64,000 nt of DNA from an uncultured Myxococcales bacterium (GCA_903895725.1 CAITUV010000068.1:1-64000), one strand, 5' to 3'. Shown: positions 36,696 through 47,030, numbered from the stretch's first letter. Program-made: numbers and translations. The notes: generated by a model not told the origin, from the letters alone.

Positions 36696-39600
36696 CTACA
36701 GCAAGCGCTTCTGCACCGGTCCTCGCTGTGCACGCGGCTTCGGCTTGCGGGCCGGCTCACGGACATGCTGCGCCAGCCGCTCCCGGATTCCTGCCAGGAA
36801 CCGTGACTCTCCGGCCGTCCGCTCCCTGCCAAAGACGCGGCGTCGCTTTGCATGGGTCAGGTACAGCCGATCCCGGGCCCGAGTCATTCCCACGTAGAGC
36901 AGCCGTCGCTCCTCCTCAACGTCGCCCGGACGGCCCGACATCGACCACGGCAACAGCCCCTCCTCCAGACCGCAGATGAAAACGACCGGGAACTCCAACC
37001 CCTTGGCGGCATGCAGCGTGAGAAGCTGGACTCGCTCGGCCACCGCTCCGACCAGCTCGCTCTCCCCGAGTGAGGCGAGGTGCATCGCCAGCTGGAGCGG
37101 GTCCCGAACCGGTCCACAGGTTCGCCGCAGAAGCTCCATCGACCGCTGCTCCGGGGCGGGCACCGGCTCCGGGCAACACTGCGGCAGCAGCTCGTCGAGC
37201 GGGCTGCCGGCGGACGATGCGGCTGCGGCCCGCAGCCGGGCCTGCAGTCGAGTCAGGGAAACAGGCCGCCCCTCCGCCTGTCTGCGCTTCAGGAGCTCCT
37301 GCACCCGGCGCTGGGCCAGGGGATCCGACGGGGTGAGCACCGCCTTCCAGGCGGCTGACAGGAACGTGGCAAGCTGCATCACGCCGGCCGGCAGCTTGGC
37401 CGGTCGGCTCGTCGGAACGCCCAGCCGCGCCAGGGCCTCTTCCACCGGGTCGAGCAGGAACGAGGTCCGGGCAAGCACCGCAATGTCTCCGAAGGAGAAC
37501 GTGCCGTCCGCCGCGGTGGCCACACGGTCGGTGTTGAACGAGAAGTTGGCGGTCCCGCCCACCAGCTCCTCGACGGTATGCGCAACGAACTCTGCCTCCG
37601 CCGCCTCGGACGGGGCCGATTCCACCGTGACCTCCCGGGCGACCTCGCCCAGAGATTCGTCCCAGGCCGACAGCCCCAGCATCATGCGGGACGCCGAGGA
37701 CAGGCCGGGGGGGCAGCGGTAGCCCTCGGTCAACTTCACCCTCTGCGCCCCAAAGTCCTTCTCGAAGCGGTCGAAGTAGTGCGGGCTTGCCCCCCGGAAA
37801 CCGTAGATGGACTGGTTCGGGTCGCCGATGACCAGCACGTCCTCCACGCTGCGGGCCAGATGGCCGATGAGCTCGTACTGCGACCGGTCCACGTCCTGGA
37901 ACTCGTCCACGAGCAGATGGCGGAGCCCCTCTGCCGGCATTCCCTCCGGTGTCGGGCATTCCGTCAAGGGGGTGCGGCCTCCGGCCAGGAGCTCTGCTGC
38001 CTTGCCCACCAGGTCGGACAAGTCGACGAGATCCCACCGCTCGAGCTGTCTGCGGTAGGCGCACAGCAGAGCCGAGGGAGACGTCTGCACGCCCGGCTCA
38101 CCCTTTTCGAGGTCCGCTTCGAGCGCGGACAGGAGCGCCTCCGGCTCCCCCAGTGCGCCTGCCTGGGAAACCATCTCTCGAACGACCAGCGTCCGGTCCG
38201 CCGGCATGCACACTGCGGGCGGCTCCTTCCCGCGACATCTTGCATCCCGAGACAGCCGTTCGAGGCACCAGCCGTGGATCGTGCCGATGAAAACGCGATC
38301 GGTCAGCTCAGCCGCGCCCACCAGTGCCTTGACCCTCTCCCGCATTTCGCCGGCTGCCTTTCGGGTGAAGGTGAGTGCCGCAATCGACTCGGGCTCCTCC
38401 CCCTGCGACAGGAGATGGGCGATGCGGTGCGTGAGCACGCGGGTCTTGCCAGTCCCGGGGCCGGCAAGGACCATCCGGAAGCCGTCGGGTGCTTTCACCA
38501 GGGATTCCTGAATCGAGTTGAGCCCGGACTGCGGTGTATCGGTCGTTGCGGAGGGCGTGTCCGGGGGGCTCGGGGTTCGGGGCTCGGGGCTCCGGGTTCG
38601 GGGCACGGGGGCCGAGGCTCGGGGAAGGACGGGAACCGGGTCAGGGCCAGGTTCGCTCCCGGAATCCTCACGGCTGTCTCGATGGTGCGGTTCGACTGCT
38701 GAGTTGGAAGCAAAGAGGGTCTTGCCCGCTGCCTGCGCCGTGTCGTCCGGGAATACTCTTACGGTCCCGAACTCGCCGTCATAGCCTCCGAGCAGGACAA
38801 TCCTGCCCGACCGGACCCGTTCCACGCCCTCGCGCAATCGGTGGCCGCCGATCTTCTGGAGCTCCGCCCCGGGGGCATCGGTCAGGATGGACAACTCAGG
38901 ACCGAGTCGCTCCACCAGGCGGCTCAACATGTCCTCGACCTTGCGGGTGGCGCGTCCGGCAACTCCCAGCGTCTCGGCCACGATCTGGTCGAGCCCCACC
39001 AGGCTCCGGAAGTCTCGGGCCAGCGGTGGGCGCTCCCCCGTCGTCCGGTCGGCAAGCTGCTCCACCCGGTTGAGAACCCCCACCGTCACCGGCTTGCCGC
39101 AAACCGGGCAAAGCCCTCCATGTCGCTCGGTCTCGAGGGGCTCAAGGCGGGTCTGGCACTTCCGGTGGCCGTCCAGGTGGTACTTTCCCTCCTCCGGGAA
39201 GAACTCGATGGTTCCGGAAAGCCCCTCTCCGGTCGCCAGCGCTCTGCGAAGCGCGGGCCAGGTCGTCTCTCCGTCGAACAGCGTTGCCTCGCGAGCCATC
39301 CTGGCCGGGGAATGAGCATCGGAGTTGGATACGAGCACGTAGCCGTCGAGCGATGACACCCGCCAGTTCATGGGGGGATCCGATGACAGACCGGTCTCGA
39401 CCGCCGTGATGTGGTCCGCCAGGTCCCGGTAGCACTCCCGGACCGAGTCGAACCCGGACTTGGAGCCGAGGACCGAGAACCATGGAGTCCAGATGTGGGC
39501 AGGGATGCAGATCGCTTCCGGATGCGCCTGCAGCGCCATCTCGAGCAGATCCCTGGAATCGAGCCCCAGGATGGGGCGGCCGTCCGACTTCAGGTTGCCG

Positions 39601-39983
39601 ATGCGGTCCAGGCTGGCATTGAGCCGGGCTACGCTCTCGAGGTCGGGCATCAGCAGGACGTTGTGGACCTTGCGGACCTGCCCGCCCGCCTTGTAGATGT
39701 TGGAAATCTCGGCCTGGAGCACGAATCGCACGTCTGCGCGGCACGAAGCGGGGACCCCTGCGGCGGAGACACTGGCCAGGCCCGGCTCGAGCCGGTACAG
39801 GCCCCCCGAATCCCTTACCAGTTTCTGCGACAGCTCGGCAAACCAGCCCGGATGGGTGAAATCTCCGGTGCCCACCACGGCCACTCCCTTGCGCATGGCC
39901 TCCCGATGCAGGTGCTCGAGGTCGAGGTCTGCCGCAGTTGCCCGCGAAAACTTCGAGTGAATATGCAGATCGGCAGCGTACAT
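36696..39983 (-). CDS. EndoQ-like PHP nuclease fused to UvrD/Rep-family helicase
   Basis: 1095 residues. Residues 1-~320 match endonuclease Q, a PHP-fold enzyme that nicks DNA 5' of deaminated bases: DLHIHSKFS, VGTGDFTHP, NSDAH, and a zinc finger that starts GHRKC and ends CPVCGKPVT (near 291) with the following RVEQLADR. A Pro/Ser/Arg-rich linker (~440-490) joins a complete superfamily 1A helicase: Walker A GPGTGKT (~509), LTFTRKAAGEM, VDEFQDVD, GDPNQSIYGFRGA, LTLHAAKG and VGMTRARDRLYLTHA. It would couple lesion nicking to strand unwinding. GGAGGAG is 4 bp upstream. It is divergent from the gene at 40069. Confidence 0.88.
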   Translation of the reverse strand: MYAADLHIHSKFSRATAADLDLEHLHREAMRKGVAVVGTGDFTHPGWFAELSQKLVRDSGGLYRLEPGLASVSAAGVPASCRADVRFVLQAEISNIYKAGGQVRKVHNVLLMPDLESVARLNASLDRIGNLKSDGRPILGLDSRDLLEMALQAHPEAICIPAHIWTPWFSVLGSKSGFDSVRECYRDLADHITAVETGLSSDPPMNWRVSSLDGYVLVSNSDAHSPARMAREATLFDGETTWPALRRALATGEGLSGTIEFFPEEGKYHLDGHRKCQTRLEPLETERHGGLCPVCGKPVTVGVLNRVEQLADRTTGERPPLARDFRSLVGLDQIVAETLGVAGRATRKVEDMLSRLVERLGPELSILTDAPGAELQKIGGHRLREGVERVRSGRIVLLGGYDGEFGTVRVFPDDTAQAAGKTLFASNSAVEPHHRDSREDSGSEPGPDPVPVLPRASAPVPRTRSPEPRTPSPPDTPSATTDTPQSGLNSIQESLVKAPDGFRMVLAGPGTGKTRVLTHRIAHLLSQGEEPESIAALTFTRKAAGEMRERVKALVGAAELTDRVFIGTIHGWCLERLSRDARCRGKEPPAVCMPADRTLVVREMVSQAGALGEPEALLSALEADLEKGEPGVQTSPSALLCAYRRQLERWDLVDLSDLVGKAAELLAGGRTPLTECPTPEGMPAEGLRHLLVDEFQDVDRSQYELIGHLARSVEDVLVIGDPNQSIYGFRGASPHYFDRFEKDFGAQRVKLTEGYRCPPGLSSASRMMLGLSAWDESLGEVAREVTVESAPSEAAEAEFVAHTVEELVGGTANFSFNTDRVATAADGTFSFGDIAVLARTSFLLDPVEEALARLGVPTSRPAKLPAGVMQLATFLSAAWKAVLTPSDPLAQRRVQELLKRRQAEGRPVSLTRLQARLRAAAASSAGSPLDELLPQCCPEPVPAPEQRSMELLRRTCGPVRDPLQLAMHLASLGESELVGAVAERVQLLTLHAAKGLEFPVVFICGLEEGLLPWSMSGRPGDVEEERRLLYVGMTRARDRLYLTHAKRRRVFGRERTAGESRFLAGIRERLAQHVREPARKPKPRAQRGPVQKRLL

Positions 39984-40068
39984 GGCTCTCCTCCGATGCG
40001 CACCCTACCACTGCCGGTCGGGCTGTGCTAGTACTACCGCCGGTGAGCGCTCGACCCGGAGGGGGACC

Positions 40069-41016
40069 ATGACTCGAGAAGAGTGGGGTATCGTGTGGCA
40101 TGACTGGCTTCGAGGAGTCAGTCTGATCGTCCTGTGCGCCCTGCTCGCGGTGGTCTACTTCCTGCGTCTGTTCAGCGAGCCCGTGTTCGGCCTGCTTCTC
40201 TGTGTCGTGGCTGTCCTGGTGACAGCCGTGCTCGCTGTGCTCAACTGCATGTCGTCGTCTTCCGTGCTGCCCGTGCGGCTTTCCGGGGCTGCCGTCATCC
40301 TGGCCGGGGGAGTGCTCCTCGTCGTGGCGGGGGCGCAGGTCCTTTTCCCCGGCCAGCCCACGGTCGAGGCGCAGCTCTCCTTTCTCCAACCGCAGGCCCG
40401 GCTGGCCATTCCGGAGAGTGCGGGGCAGGGATGCTACCTGACCGTGCGGGGAAGGCCGGGGGCCAGTCCGAGCGGTCAGGACAGCGAGGTGCATGCCACC
40501 GTTCGGCTGTCGACTGCCGCCGGTGCCGATTCCTTCTCGGTCAACCTGTTCCGGAGCCGACCCGGTTCCTCGAGGGGGGGGGGAAGCAGCCGTGGACCCT
40601 CCATTTCGGCCCGGGAGGCGGACATGTGGTTCCTCGGGGCCCTTCCGGCCGGCGAGGGAGGGCTCGAGCTCGCTTCGCTGCGCCCGGAAGACGCCCTTCC
40701 GCTCACGGTGGGTCTTCACGTGCCGCTGCTTCCGCCGCAAACCCTGGCCTGGGCGCTGTGGGCACTGGTCCTGGCCTCTCTGATCCTGGCGATTCCGATG
40801 CTTCGGCAGGGCCGGTTTCCCGCTGCGGTGCCATACTGTCTGGCTCTGGCGGTGGCCAATCAGCTGATTGCTCGCGGACTGCCTCCCGACCGTCCCGTGC
40901 TTCCGCTCGTCGGAATTCTGCTGGGGGGGATCTTCGGCGGCGCCCTCGCCGGCTACGGGGCGACCAAGGTCATCGAGAAGTGGGCCGCAGCGCCGGCTCC
41001 TCGGCCCAAGAGATAG
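40069..41016 (+). CDS. six-TM membrane protein of unknown function
   Basis: 315 residues, no family recognised. Three TM helices at the N-terminus (about 16-35, 40-62 and 67-90) and three near the C-terminus (about 222-242, 251-270 and 276-300) flank a soluble ~125-residue domain. That domain is rich in Ser/Gly (SRPGSSRGGGSS). GGAGGGGG lies 4 bp before the ATG; the longer frame to 39982 has no support. It shares an 85-bp intergenic region with the helicase. The C-terminal GILLGGIFGGALAGYG is glycine-rich, as in helix-packing segments. Confidence 0.65.
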   Translation: MTREEWGIVWHDWLRGVSLIVLCALLAVVYFLRLFSEPVFGLLLCVVAVLVTAVLAVLNCMSSSSVLPVRLSGAAVILAGGVLLVVAGAQVLFPGQPTVEAQLSFLQPQARLAIPESAGQGCYLTVRGRPGASPSGQDSEVHATVRLSTAAGADSFSVNLFRSRPGSSRGGGSSRGPSISAREADMWFLGALPAGEGGLELASLRPEDALPLTVGLHVPLLPPQTLAWALWALVLASLILAIPMLRQGRFPAAVPYCLALAVANQLIARGLPPDRPVLPLVGILLGGIFGGALAGYGATKVIEKWAAAPAPRPKR

Positions 41017-41064
41017 CCCCTGGGACGTCACCGTCGAGCGTGGGGCTCGCCGGGGCAGCCCGAG

Positions 41065-44000
41065 CTACCAGTCCGCCTTCTCGTCCGGGCGATAGGGGTC
41101 GATACCCCACTGCTCCAACAACCCTCGACACAGAGACCCGAACTCCCCGTACGGATCCAGGAAGCTCCCCTGACGCAGCGTCGCCGTGGCTCCGGAGCGG
41201 TCCCCGGAGGCATCCTGGAGCACGCCGAGATGGTAGAGCGACTCAGCCAGCGAGTCGCCAAATCCCAGGTGGGTACGGCGGACTGCTGCCCTCACCTTGT
41301 CCAGTGCCGGCCCGACCTCTCCCTTCCGGTACAGCAGCCATCCCTCAGTGTCCAGGTAGAACGGGCTGTGGCTCGGCTCCGTCGCAATGGAACGGCGCAC
41401 CATCTCCAGTGCCCGGTCCAGTTCGATGCCCTGCTTGGCCAGCAGGTACGCCAGATTGTTGCCAAGGCCCGGATCCCAGGGCGTTTGTTCCGAGAACTTC
41501 TCGTACATCCGCTGAGCCTCCCCGTTGCGGCCCGCATTGACCTCGCCTTCCGCCAGGAGAGTCCGGTTCCAGAAGTCGAACGGGTCGGCCTCGAGAAGCT
41601 TGCCCGCATAACGCGACATGAGGGCCACCGCGGCATCCCGGGCAGCCGGCTCGGGGCGGTCCTCTTCGATCATCGCCCCCAGGGTCTTCACCGCTTCGGC
41701 CAGGACCTGGTCGCTGGCGTATCCCACCATCGTCGATGACAGGAGTCGGTCGGCCAGATCCGCGTGCCCGGTCGCTGCCAGGATCCGGATTCCGGCCAAC
41801 ACGAACGCCCAGGTTTCGCTCGACCCGACGAGCTGAGACTCGAACAGAGGCAGCGCCGCGTCGGCGTTTCCGGCGAGCACCTTCTCCACCGCCTGGTAGT
41901 GTGCGCATACGACGGTCTTCCCGCGGCTGCACTCCTCCTGTTCCAGTCGGCCTCTCAGATCGTAGGGTAGCCTCCCGGGGCGGCCGAGGAAGTACAGCAG
42001 CACACTGCCCGCCAGCTTGGGCCGATCCTGGCTTGCCTCCAGGGCCTCGTTCATGAGGCGGGTCCCCTCCTCCTTCTGTCCGGCTCGCAGATGATGCACC
42101 GCCGCATTGGCCAGCGCCTGCTCCGTACCGACTTTGCGGGCGAGCCCGGCAGCCAGCCCCAGGCGGTCGTACTTGCCCAGGTTCTGCACCACTTCGGCCC
42201 CGGCGTCGCCCCCATCCCCCGCTTTCCCCCGATACGAGCGGAACAGCTCCACCGCCCGGTCCGTGCGCTCCGCCACCAGGGCCAGCTCCGCGGTGTTGAA
42301 CCTAAGGGCCAGGTTGGTGGGATCCGCTGCCAACGCAGCCGCATACAGGTCCAGGGCAATGTCAAACGCCATTCTTTCCCGAGCCAGCCCGCCGAACGTG
42401 AGCAGGCCGTTCACCAGGCTTCCCTGGCGGTACGCGGCCCGCAACGCCAGCAGGCGCGCATCATCCTTGCGGTCGAGCCTCAGCAGGAGGTCGAACAGAA
42501 GCTGCGCCGAGGCCAGGTCATCCCCCAGCGTCCTGTAGAGCAGCTCCAGCTGCTCCAGGGCCTCCTCGTTGTACTCGTAGTCCACGAGGTTGCGGGCAAC
42601 CTGGAGCCGCACTTCCCGGTCCGCTCCTCCCTGGAGCAGAACCGACCGGGTGACCTCCCGAATCCCGTCCCTCCTGCCCGTCGCAGAATGCAGCCGGCAA
42701 AGCGCCCGATGGATTTCCCCGAGCTTGACCGGGTCTCCCCAGCTCAGGGACAGTGCCTGAACCAGCAGCAGCTCGGCCGCTGCAAAGTGGCCCAGGTCCA
42801 GCAGCAGGCGTCCCGCCTGCACCATCCCGGCCAGAGGCAGCAGGCGCCCGTCCACCGCCTGGCGGGCAAGCTGTCCGACCCGTCCCGTGTTGCCCGAAAG
42901 CGCCATGGAGTAGAGATACAGCGGGAAGCAGGCACCACCGGGGGCAGCGCCCCCCACCTGCTCGATCTCCTGGCAGAGCGTGCCGGCTTCGCCCCGATGG
43001 GCCGCCGCGTGGGCAAAGGCACGCCACTGCTTCTCTTCGATCGGGGGTTCCAACTCTCTGCGGCACAGCTCCCCGAGGTCGTCCCTAATCGCACCGGCTC
43101 CCTGGCGTCGAAGCACGGTATCGATCCGCCGGAAGCGCAGGCGGGCATCCTCCGGGAACACCGCCAGGGCTGCCCGCGAGAGCTTGGCCGATTCTTCGGC
43201 AAGCCCCAGATCGTCCAGGAACTGGAGCTGGATCTTCAGGGGCCCGTACTGCTCCTCGGGCATCTCCCCGCTCTGCTTGGGCAGCTTCGTCCAGCGGGCT
43301 TCGTTGTACCGGGAAAGCCGAGCCAGCCCCGCCTCACGGTCTCCCGATGCCAGGAGCCGGACTCCCAGCAGGAGCGACACGTAGTCGTCCCCGCTCTCCG
43401 CCACCGACTTGAGCTTTTCCAGCCCCTGCGGCACCAGGTTGTACCGGAAGTACAGTCCTGCGATCTCCGAGACCAGTGAGGCATCTTTCCGGTTCAGCCG
43501 GGTGGCCTGGGCCCCGAGTCTCGTCATGCGTTCCACGTCGCCCGTCTTGGCAGCCAGGGCAAAGCCTTGCTCCAGCCCCTCGAGGACCTGCTGGCGATCC
43601 TTGGACTTGACCATCTGCTCCGCCAGACGCTGTGCCTCGGCATCCAGGTCCGTCCGGACCAGCATCCGGAGCGCATCGGCGATCAGGTTTTCATTGAGAG
43701 CCACGGCCTTCTTGATGTGCTCGACGGCAGCTTCGGTCCGGGAGCGATCTCCCGTCACGAGCCCGGCCCTCGCAGCCAGGAGGTGGACCCCCGCATCCCG
43801 AGGATAGCGGACGCTGCACTCCTCCACCGGGGCCAGGGCCAGATCCGTCCTCCCGAACCGCAGACAGTCTTCCACCCAGGCTTCCAGCGCTTCGATCCCG
43901 CAACCGGAGGCCTGGACCGCCCGTCGAAATACGGCCAGCCCTTCGTCGAACTTCCCGGCCGACGCCAGCTCCCGTGCGAGCTCCAGCAGGCTCCGCTCAT

Positions 44001-46965
44001 CCGCACTGTTCTGGACGAGCTCCTCCAGCAGGGCGGCTCCGACACCGGCATATCCCTTCTGCGCCAGCCGCCCGGCAGCCAGCCGATGCGCATCGGCATC
44101 CCGCTCACGAGCGGCGAGGAAGCGGTCCGCCAGCTTCTTCATCGACCCTTTCAGCTCCTCGGGGGCCTTCCCGGCCAGGTGGGACGAGAGCGACAGCGCA
44201 TCCACCAGCCCGGCAAACAGCTCGAAATCCCCCGGGGCCCGGTCGAACGACTCCTGGAACAACTCCAGCCCCTGCTCCACCGCCGCCAGACGCAGCAGCA
44301 GCGCACCGGCCAGGTGCTCCCCATGCCAGGGCTCCACCAGCTCGAGCACCCGCTCCGCCAGCTTCTCCGGCGACTTCCCCTGAGCCAGCCAGGCATGGGC
44401 AAACAGCCCCAGCAACAGCTCCCTGGAATCCTCCGCAGGCGTGTCGAGAGCGTCACCGAGCATGGCCAGCAGGCGGGCCTTGGACAGTGGTTCCCCCTTG
44501 CCGTCTTCGGCCCCTTCCTCGATCTTGGCCTTGGGTCTCTTCCCCCGCCGTCCCGACTGCGTAAGTGCCTCCGCACACACCCGCTCCGCCGCATCCGGAC
44601 GGCCCAGGTCGAGGAGAAGCCCGACCGCGATCGGAACCAGCGGCGCAGAATCTTCCTGCGCCAGGAGATCGTCCAGAACCGCAACCCCCTCCTCCTGCTT
44701 CCCCTGGGACAGAAGCAGCGAGGCCAGCAGCAGGGTCACCTCCCCGCGTGCCTCGCTCCCCTGTCGTTCATGGGCCGCCTGGAGGATTTCGAGCGCTGCT
44801 GTCGGTGCTCCCAGCAGTAACACGCGCCGTCCGAGGCGGGCCAGCCCCGCCCCGTCGGCTCCCACCGAGCCGGCATGCTGGCGGGCATACTCCAGCGCCC
44901 GCTGCGGCTGCTGGGCAGCGGCAAACAGCTCGCACAGCCGTCCCGTGAGCTCCGGAGAGCGGAACACGCGGTCCCCCTTCTTTCCCTCCAGCTCCAGGAA
45001 GGCCGCATCCAGAGTCGGATCTCCGCCAAAGGCCAGCAGCGCCAGATAGGCGGCCTCCGGGTCCGCCTGACCAAACACATAGCGGGCCATGAGATTCACG
45101 TCAGGGCGGCGGCAGCGCAGCGACGCGAGCACTGCGCCCTCGAGCAGCTCTGCCGGCACCTCGCCTGCGATGCCACCCGACAGCTCGTCCAATGCGAAGC
45201 AGGCCAGCTCCGCATTCCCGGTTGCCGTTGCACGCTCGAGCACCCGTGCGAGGGGCAAAACCTTGTCCAATGCCTCCGCCACGGCAACGTGCCAGGCTCC
45301 GAACGCCCCCTTCCAGTCCCCTACGTCCCAGAGGTACTGTCCGAGCTCCAGCGCCGCTTGCGACCGCTCCGGAGGAGAAGCGATCTGGAGGGCCTTCCTG
45401 GCCCACTCGGCAGCGGCTTCGGGCCACGCCCGTTCGCTGCACCATTTCGCCACGGACAGGCAGTGGGCCGCCTGCTCGAGCTTGCGACCTCCGTCCGGCT
45501 TGACGAGGGCCAGCCCCCGCCCGCGCTCCTGCTCCTCGAGCAGGGAGGCCAGCCGGAGCAGCGCCTCCACGTTGGCCGGATCCCGCTCCACGGCCCGCTC
45601 CAGGTAGCGGACCGCTTCGGCCCTGCTTCCCTGATCGACCAGGAATCGAGCCACCCGCTCGAGCAGCTCTGCCGGATTGCCCGATTTCTCCGCCACCAGC
45701 CGATCGAACAGCTTCGCGGCCTTGGCCCGATCTCCGGCGGACCACTCGAGGGCTGCCAGGTAGAACTCCGGCAATCCGCGGGGGGCTCCCTTCGTCCCCT
45801 CGAGCACCGGAGCGCACTCCTGCGCCAGCTTCCACTCCAGGCACAGATCGCCCACGGTCGTCACGGCCTGGGCCGAGCTCCCTGTCGCTTCGAGGTAGTC
45901 CGACAGCACCTCCGAGGCCTTCACCTTGCCGGGGAGCTTCTTCGACAGTCCGACCATCGCCCGGTAGAACCGGAAATCTCCGGGGTTCTGCTTGCGCCCT
46001 CGATTCAACACGGACAGCCCCTCGTCGAACCGATCGAACCGGAGGAGCAGGTCTCCGATCTCCACGCTCCGCTCCGAATCGGACGGGGCCGCTGAAATCC
46101 AGCGCTCCGCCCTGGCCACCGCCTCCTCGGCCCGACCGGACTTCAGCAGCACGCGTACCAGGTCCAGCTCCAGCGACGCCGGAGCAGAGGGCTGTCTAGC
46201 ACACCGCTCGAGCAGGTCCACGGCCTCGGCCGCATGGAATGCCGCTTCGGCCTCCAGCCCGGCCGTATGGAGCAATCCTCCGATCTCGGCGCCACCGCTC
46301 TTCTCCAACTCGTCCGCGAGCTTCCGGAGCTTCTCGTCTTCACCCAGCTTGACGAGCGCTGCGGCCGCCACCGGGAACACGCCCTGCATGGGCACTCCCA
46401 CCCGCCGCATCACTTCCGCGACCTCAACTGCCTTTCCGTGGTCTCCCCGCTGTGAAAGCCGCTCCGCATAGTCTCGCAGCGCCTGCTCGGCTGCCGGCGA
46501 ATGCCACTCCGGGTCCCCGTACTGGTACAGCAGGTACAGCGCCCGCAGATGGGCAAACGTACCCGCCTGCCCCTTGGCGTAAAGCTCCGACAGCCTGGCC
46601 CCGGCATCCCGGGCCACCTCGCGGACTTCCGCATGCAGCTCCTCGGACTGGTTCCAGGCCAGCGCAAGGTGGTGCGCCCCCTTGATGAACTCCTCCCCGC
46701 AGAACCAGGCCCTGGCCAGCAGGTACTCGGTCAGCGCCGACTTCTCGTGCTGCCCCACATACACGGTCAGCAGGGGAAGCGCCTGTCGGCAGTCCCCCCC
46801 GGCCAACACCTGCGCCGCATCCGACAGCTCCGGATGGAGCGCCAGAAGCTCCATCACCTTGGGCGGCAGAGGCCCCTTGGCCTCCTGCACCGTCTGTCCA
46901 GAGCAACCTATGACCGCAACGGCAGCCAGCAGCGCTGCCAGACGACCTGCATTCCCAAACAGCAT
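41065..46965 (-). CDS. giant TPR lipoprotein
   Basis: 1966 residues. A lipoprotein signal with Cys21 (VAVIGC) anchors it to a membrane. The rest is almost all degenerate TPR and related helix-turn-helix repeats, without a catalytic domain. ATG at 46965 has GGAGG 5 bp upstream; the in-frame extension to 47151 lacks a Shine-Dalgarno and would bury the signal peptide. A promoter at 47002-47030 precedes it. The C-terminus (~1870-1966) contains the most regular TPRs (NNLAYLLAKQGIELDRALEM). Likely a periplasmic or surface scaffold for a large complex. The stop is 48 bp from the convergent six-TM gene. Confidence 0.85.
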   Translation of the reverse strand: MLFGNAGRLAALLAAVAVIGCSGQTVQEAKGPLPPKVMELLALHPELSDAAQVLAGGDCRQALPLLTVYVGQHEKSALTEYLLARAWFCGEEFIKGAHHLALAWNQSEELHAEVREVARDAGARLSELYAKGQAGTFAHLRALYLLYQYGDPEWHSPAAEQALRDYAERLSQRGDHGKAVEVAEVMRRVGVPMQGVFPVAAAALVKLGEDEKLRKLADELEKSGGAEIGGLLHTAGLEAEAAFHAAEAVDLLERCARQPSAPASLELDLVRVLLKSGRAEEAVARAERWISAAPSDSERSVEIGDLLLRFDRFDEGLSVLNRGRKQNPGDFRFYRAMVGLSKKLPGKVKASEVLSDYLEATGSSAQAVTTVGDLCLEWKLAQECAPVLEGTKGAPRGLPEFYLAALEWSAGDRAKAAKLFDRLVAEKSGNPAELLERVARFLVDQGSRAEAVRYLERAVERDPANVEALLRLASLLEEQERGRGLALVKPDGGRKLEQAAHCLSVAKWCSERAWPEAAAEWARKALQIASPPERSQAALELGQYLWDVGDWKGAFGAWHVAVAEALDKVLPLARVLERATATGNAELACFALDELSGGIAGEVPAELLEGAVLASLRCRRPDVNLMARYVFGQADPEAAYLALLAFGGDPTLDAAFLELEGKKGDRVFRSPELTGRLCELFAAAQQPQRALEYARQHAGSVGADGAGLARLGRRVLLLGAPTAALEILQAAHERQGSEARGEVTLLLASLLLSQGKQEEGVAVLDDLLAQEDSAPLVPIAVGLLLDLGRPDAAERVCAEALTQSGRRGKRPKAKIEEGAEDGKGEPLSKARLLAMLGDALDTPAEDSRELLLGLFAHAWLAQGKSPEKLAERVLELVEPWHGEHLAGALLLRLAAVEQGLELFQESFDRAPGDFELFAGLVDALSLSSHLAGKAPEELKGSMKKLADRFLAARERDADAHRLAAGRLAQKGYAGVGAALLEELVQNSADERSLLELARELASAGKFDEGLAVFRRAVQASGCGIEALEAWVEDCLRFGRTDLALAPVEECSVRYPRDAGVHLLAARAGLVTGDRSRTEAAVEHIKKAVALNENLIADALRMLVRTDLDAEAQRLAEQMVKSKDRQQVLEGLEQGFALAAKTGDVERMTRLGAQATRLNRKDASLVSEIAGLYFRYNLVPQGLEKLKSVAESGDDYVSLLLGVRLLASGDREAGLARLSRYNEARWTKLPKQSGEMPEEQYGPLKIQLQFLDDLGLAEESAKLSRAALAVFPEDARLRFRRIDTVLRRQGAGAIRDDLGELCRRELEPPIEEKQWRAFAHAAAHRGEAGTLCQEIEQVGGAAPGGACFPLYLYSMALSGNTGRVGQLARQAVDGRLLPLAGMVQAGRLLLDLGHFAAAELLLVQALSLSWGDPVKLGEIHRALCRLHSATGRRDGIREVTRSVLLQGGADREVRLQVARNLVDYEYNEEALEQLELLYRTLGDDLASAQLLFDLLLRLDRKDDARLLALRAAYRQGSLVNGLLTFGGLARERMAFDIALDLYAAALAADPTNLALRFNTAELALVAERTDRAVELFRSYRGKAGDGGDAGAEVVQNLGKYDRLGLAAGLARKVGTEQALANAAVHHLRAGQKEEGTRLMNEALEASQDRPKLAGSVLLYFLGRPGRLPYDLRGRLEQEECSRGKTVVCAHYQAVEKVLAGNADAALPLFESQLVGSSETWAFVLAGIRILAATGHADLADRLLSSTMVGYASDQVLAEAVKTLGAMIEEDRPEPAARDAAVALMSRYAGKLLEADPFDFWNRTLLAEGEVNAGRNGEAQRMYEKFSEQTPWDPGLGNNLAYLLAKQGIELDRALEMVRRSIATEPSHSPFYLDTEGWLLYRKGEVGPALDKVRAAVRRTHLGFGDSLAESLYHLGVLQDASGDRSGATATLRQGSFLDPYGEFGSLCRGLLEQWGIDPYRPDEKADW

Positions 46966-47001
46966 GAGCACCTCCAAAGGGGGATCCCCCGTCGTGCGGC
47001 C

Positions 47002-47030
47002 ATCATACCCCCATGATCCCCGTGGGGCAA
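47002..47030 (-). promoter_or_regulatory. promoter for the giant TPR lipoprotein
   Basis: On the minus strand: TTGCCC (47030-47025), a 17-bp spacer and TATGAT (47007-47002, five of six), ending 36 bp upstream of the ATG at 46965. Confidence 0.55.
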
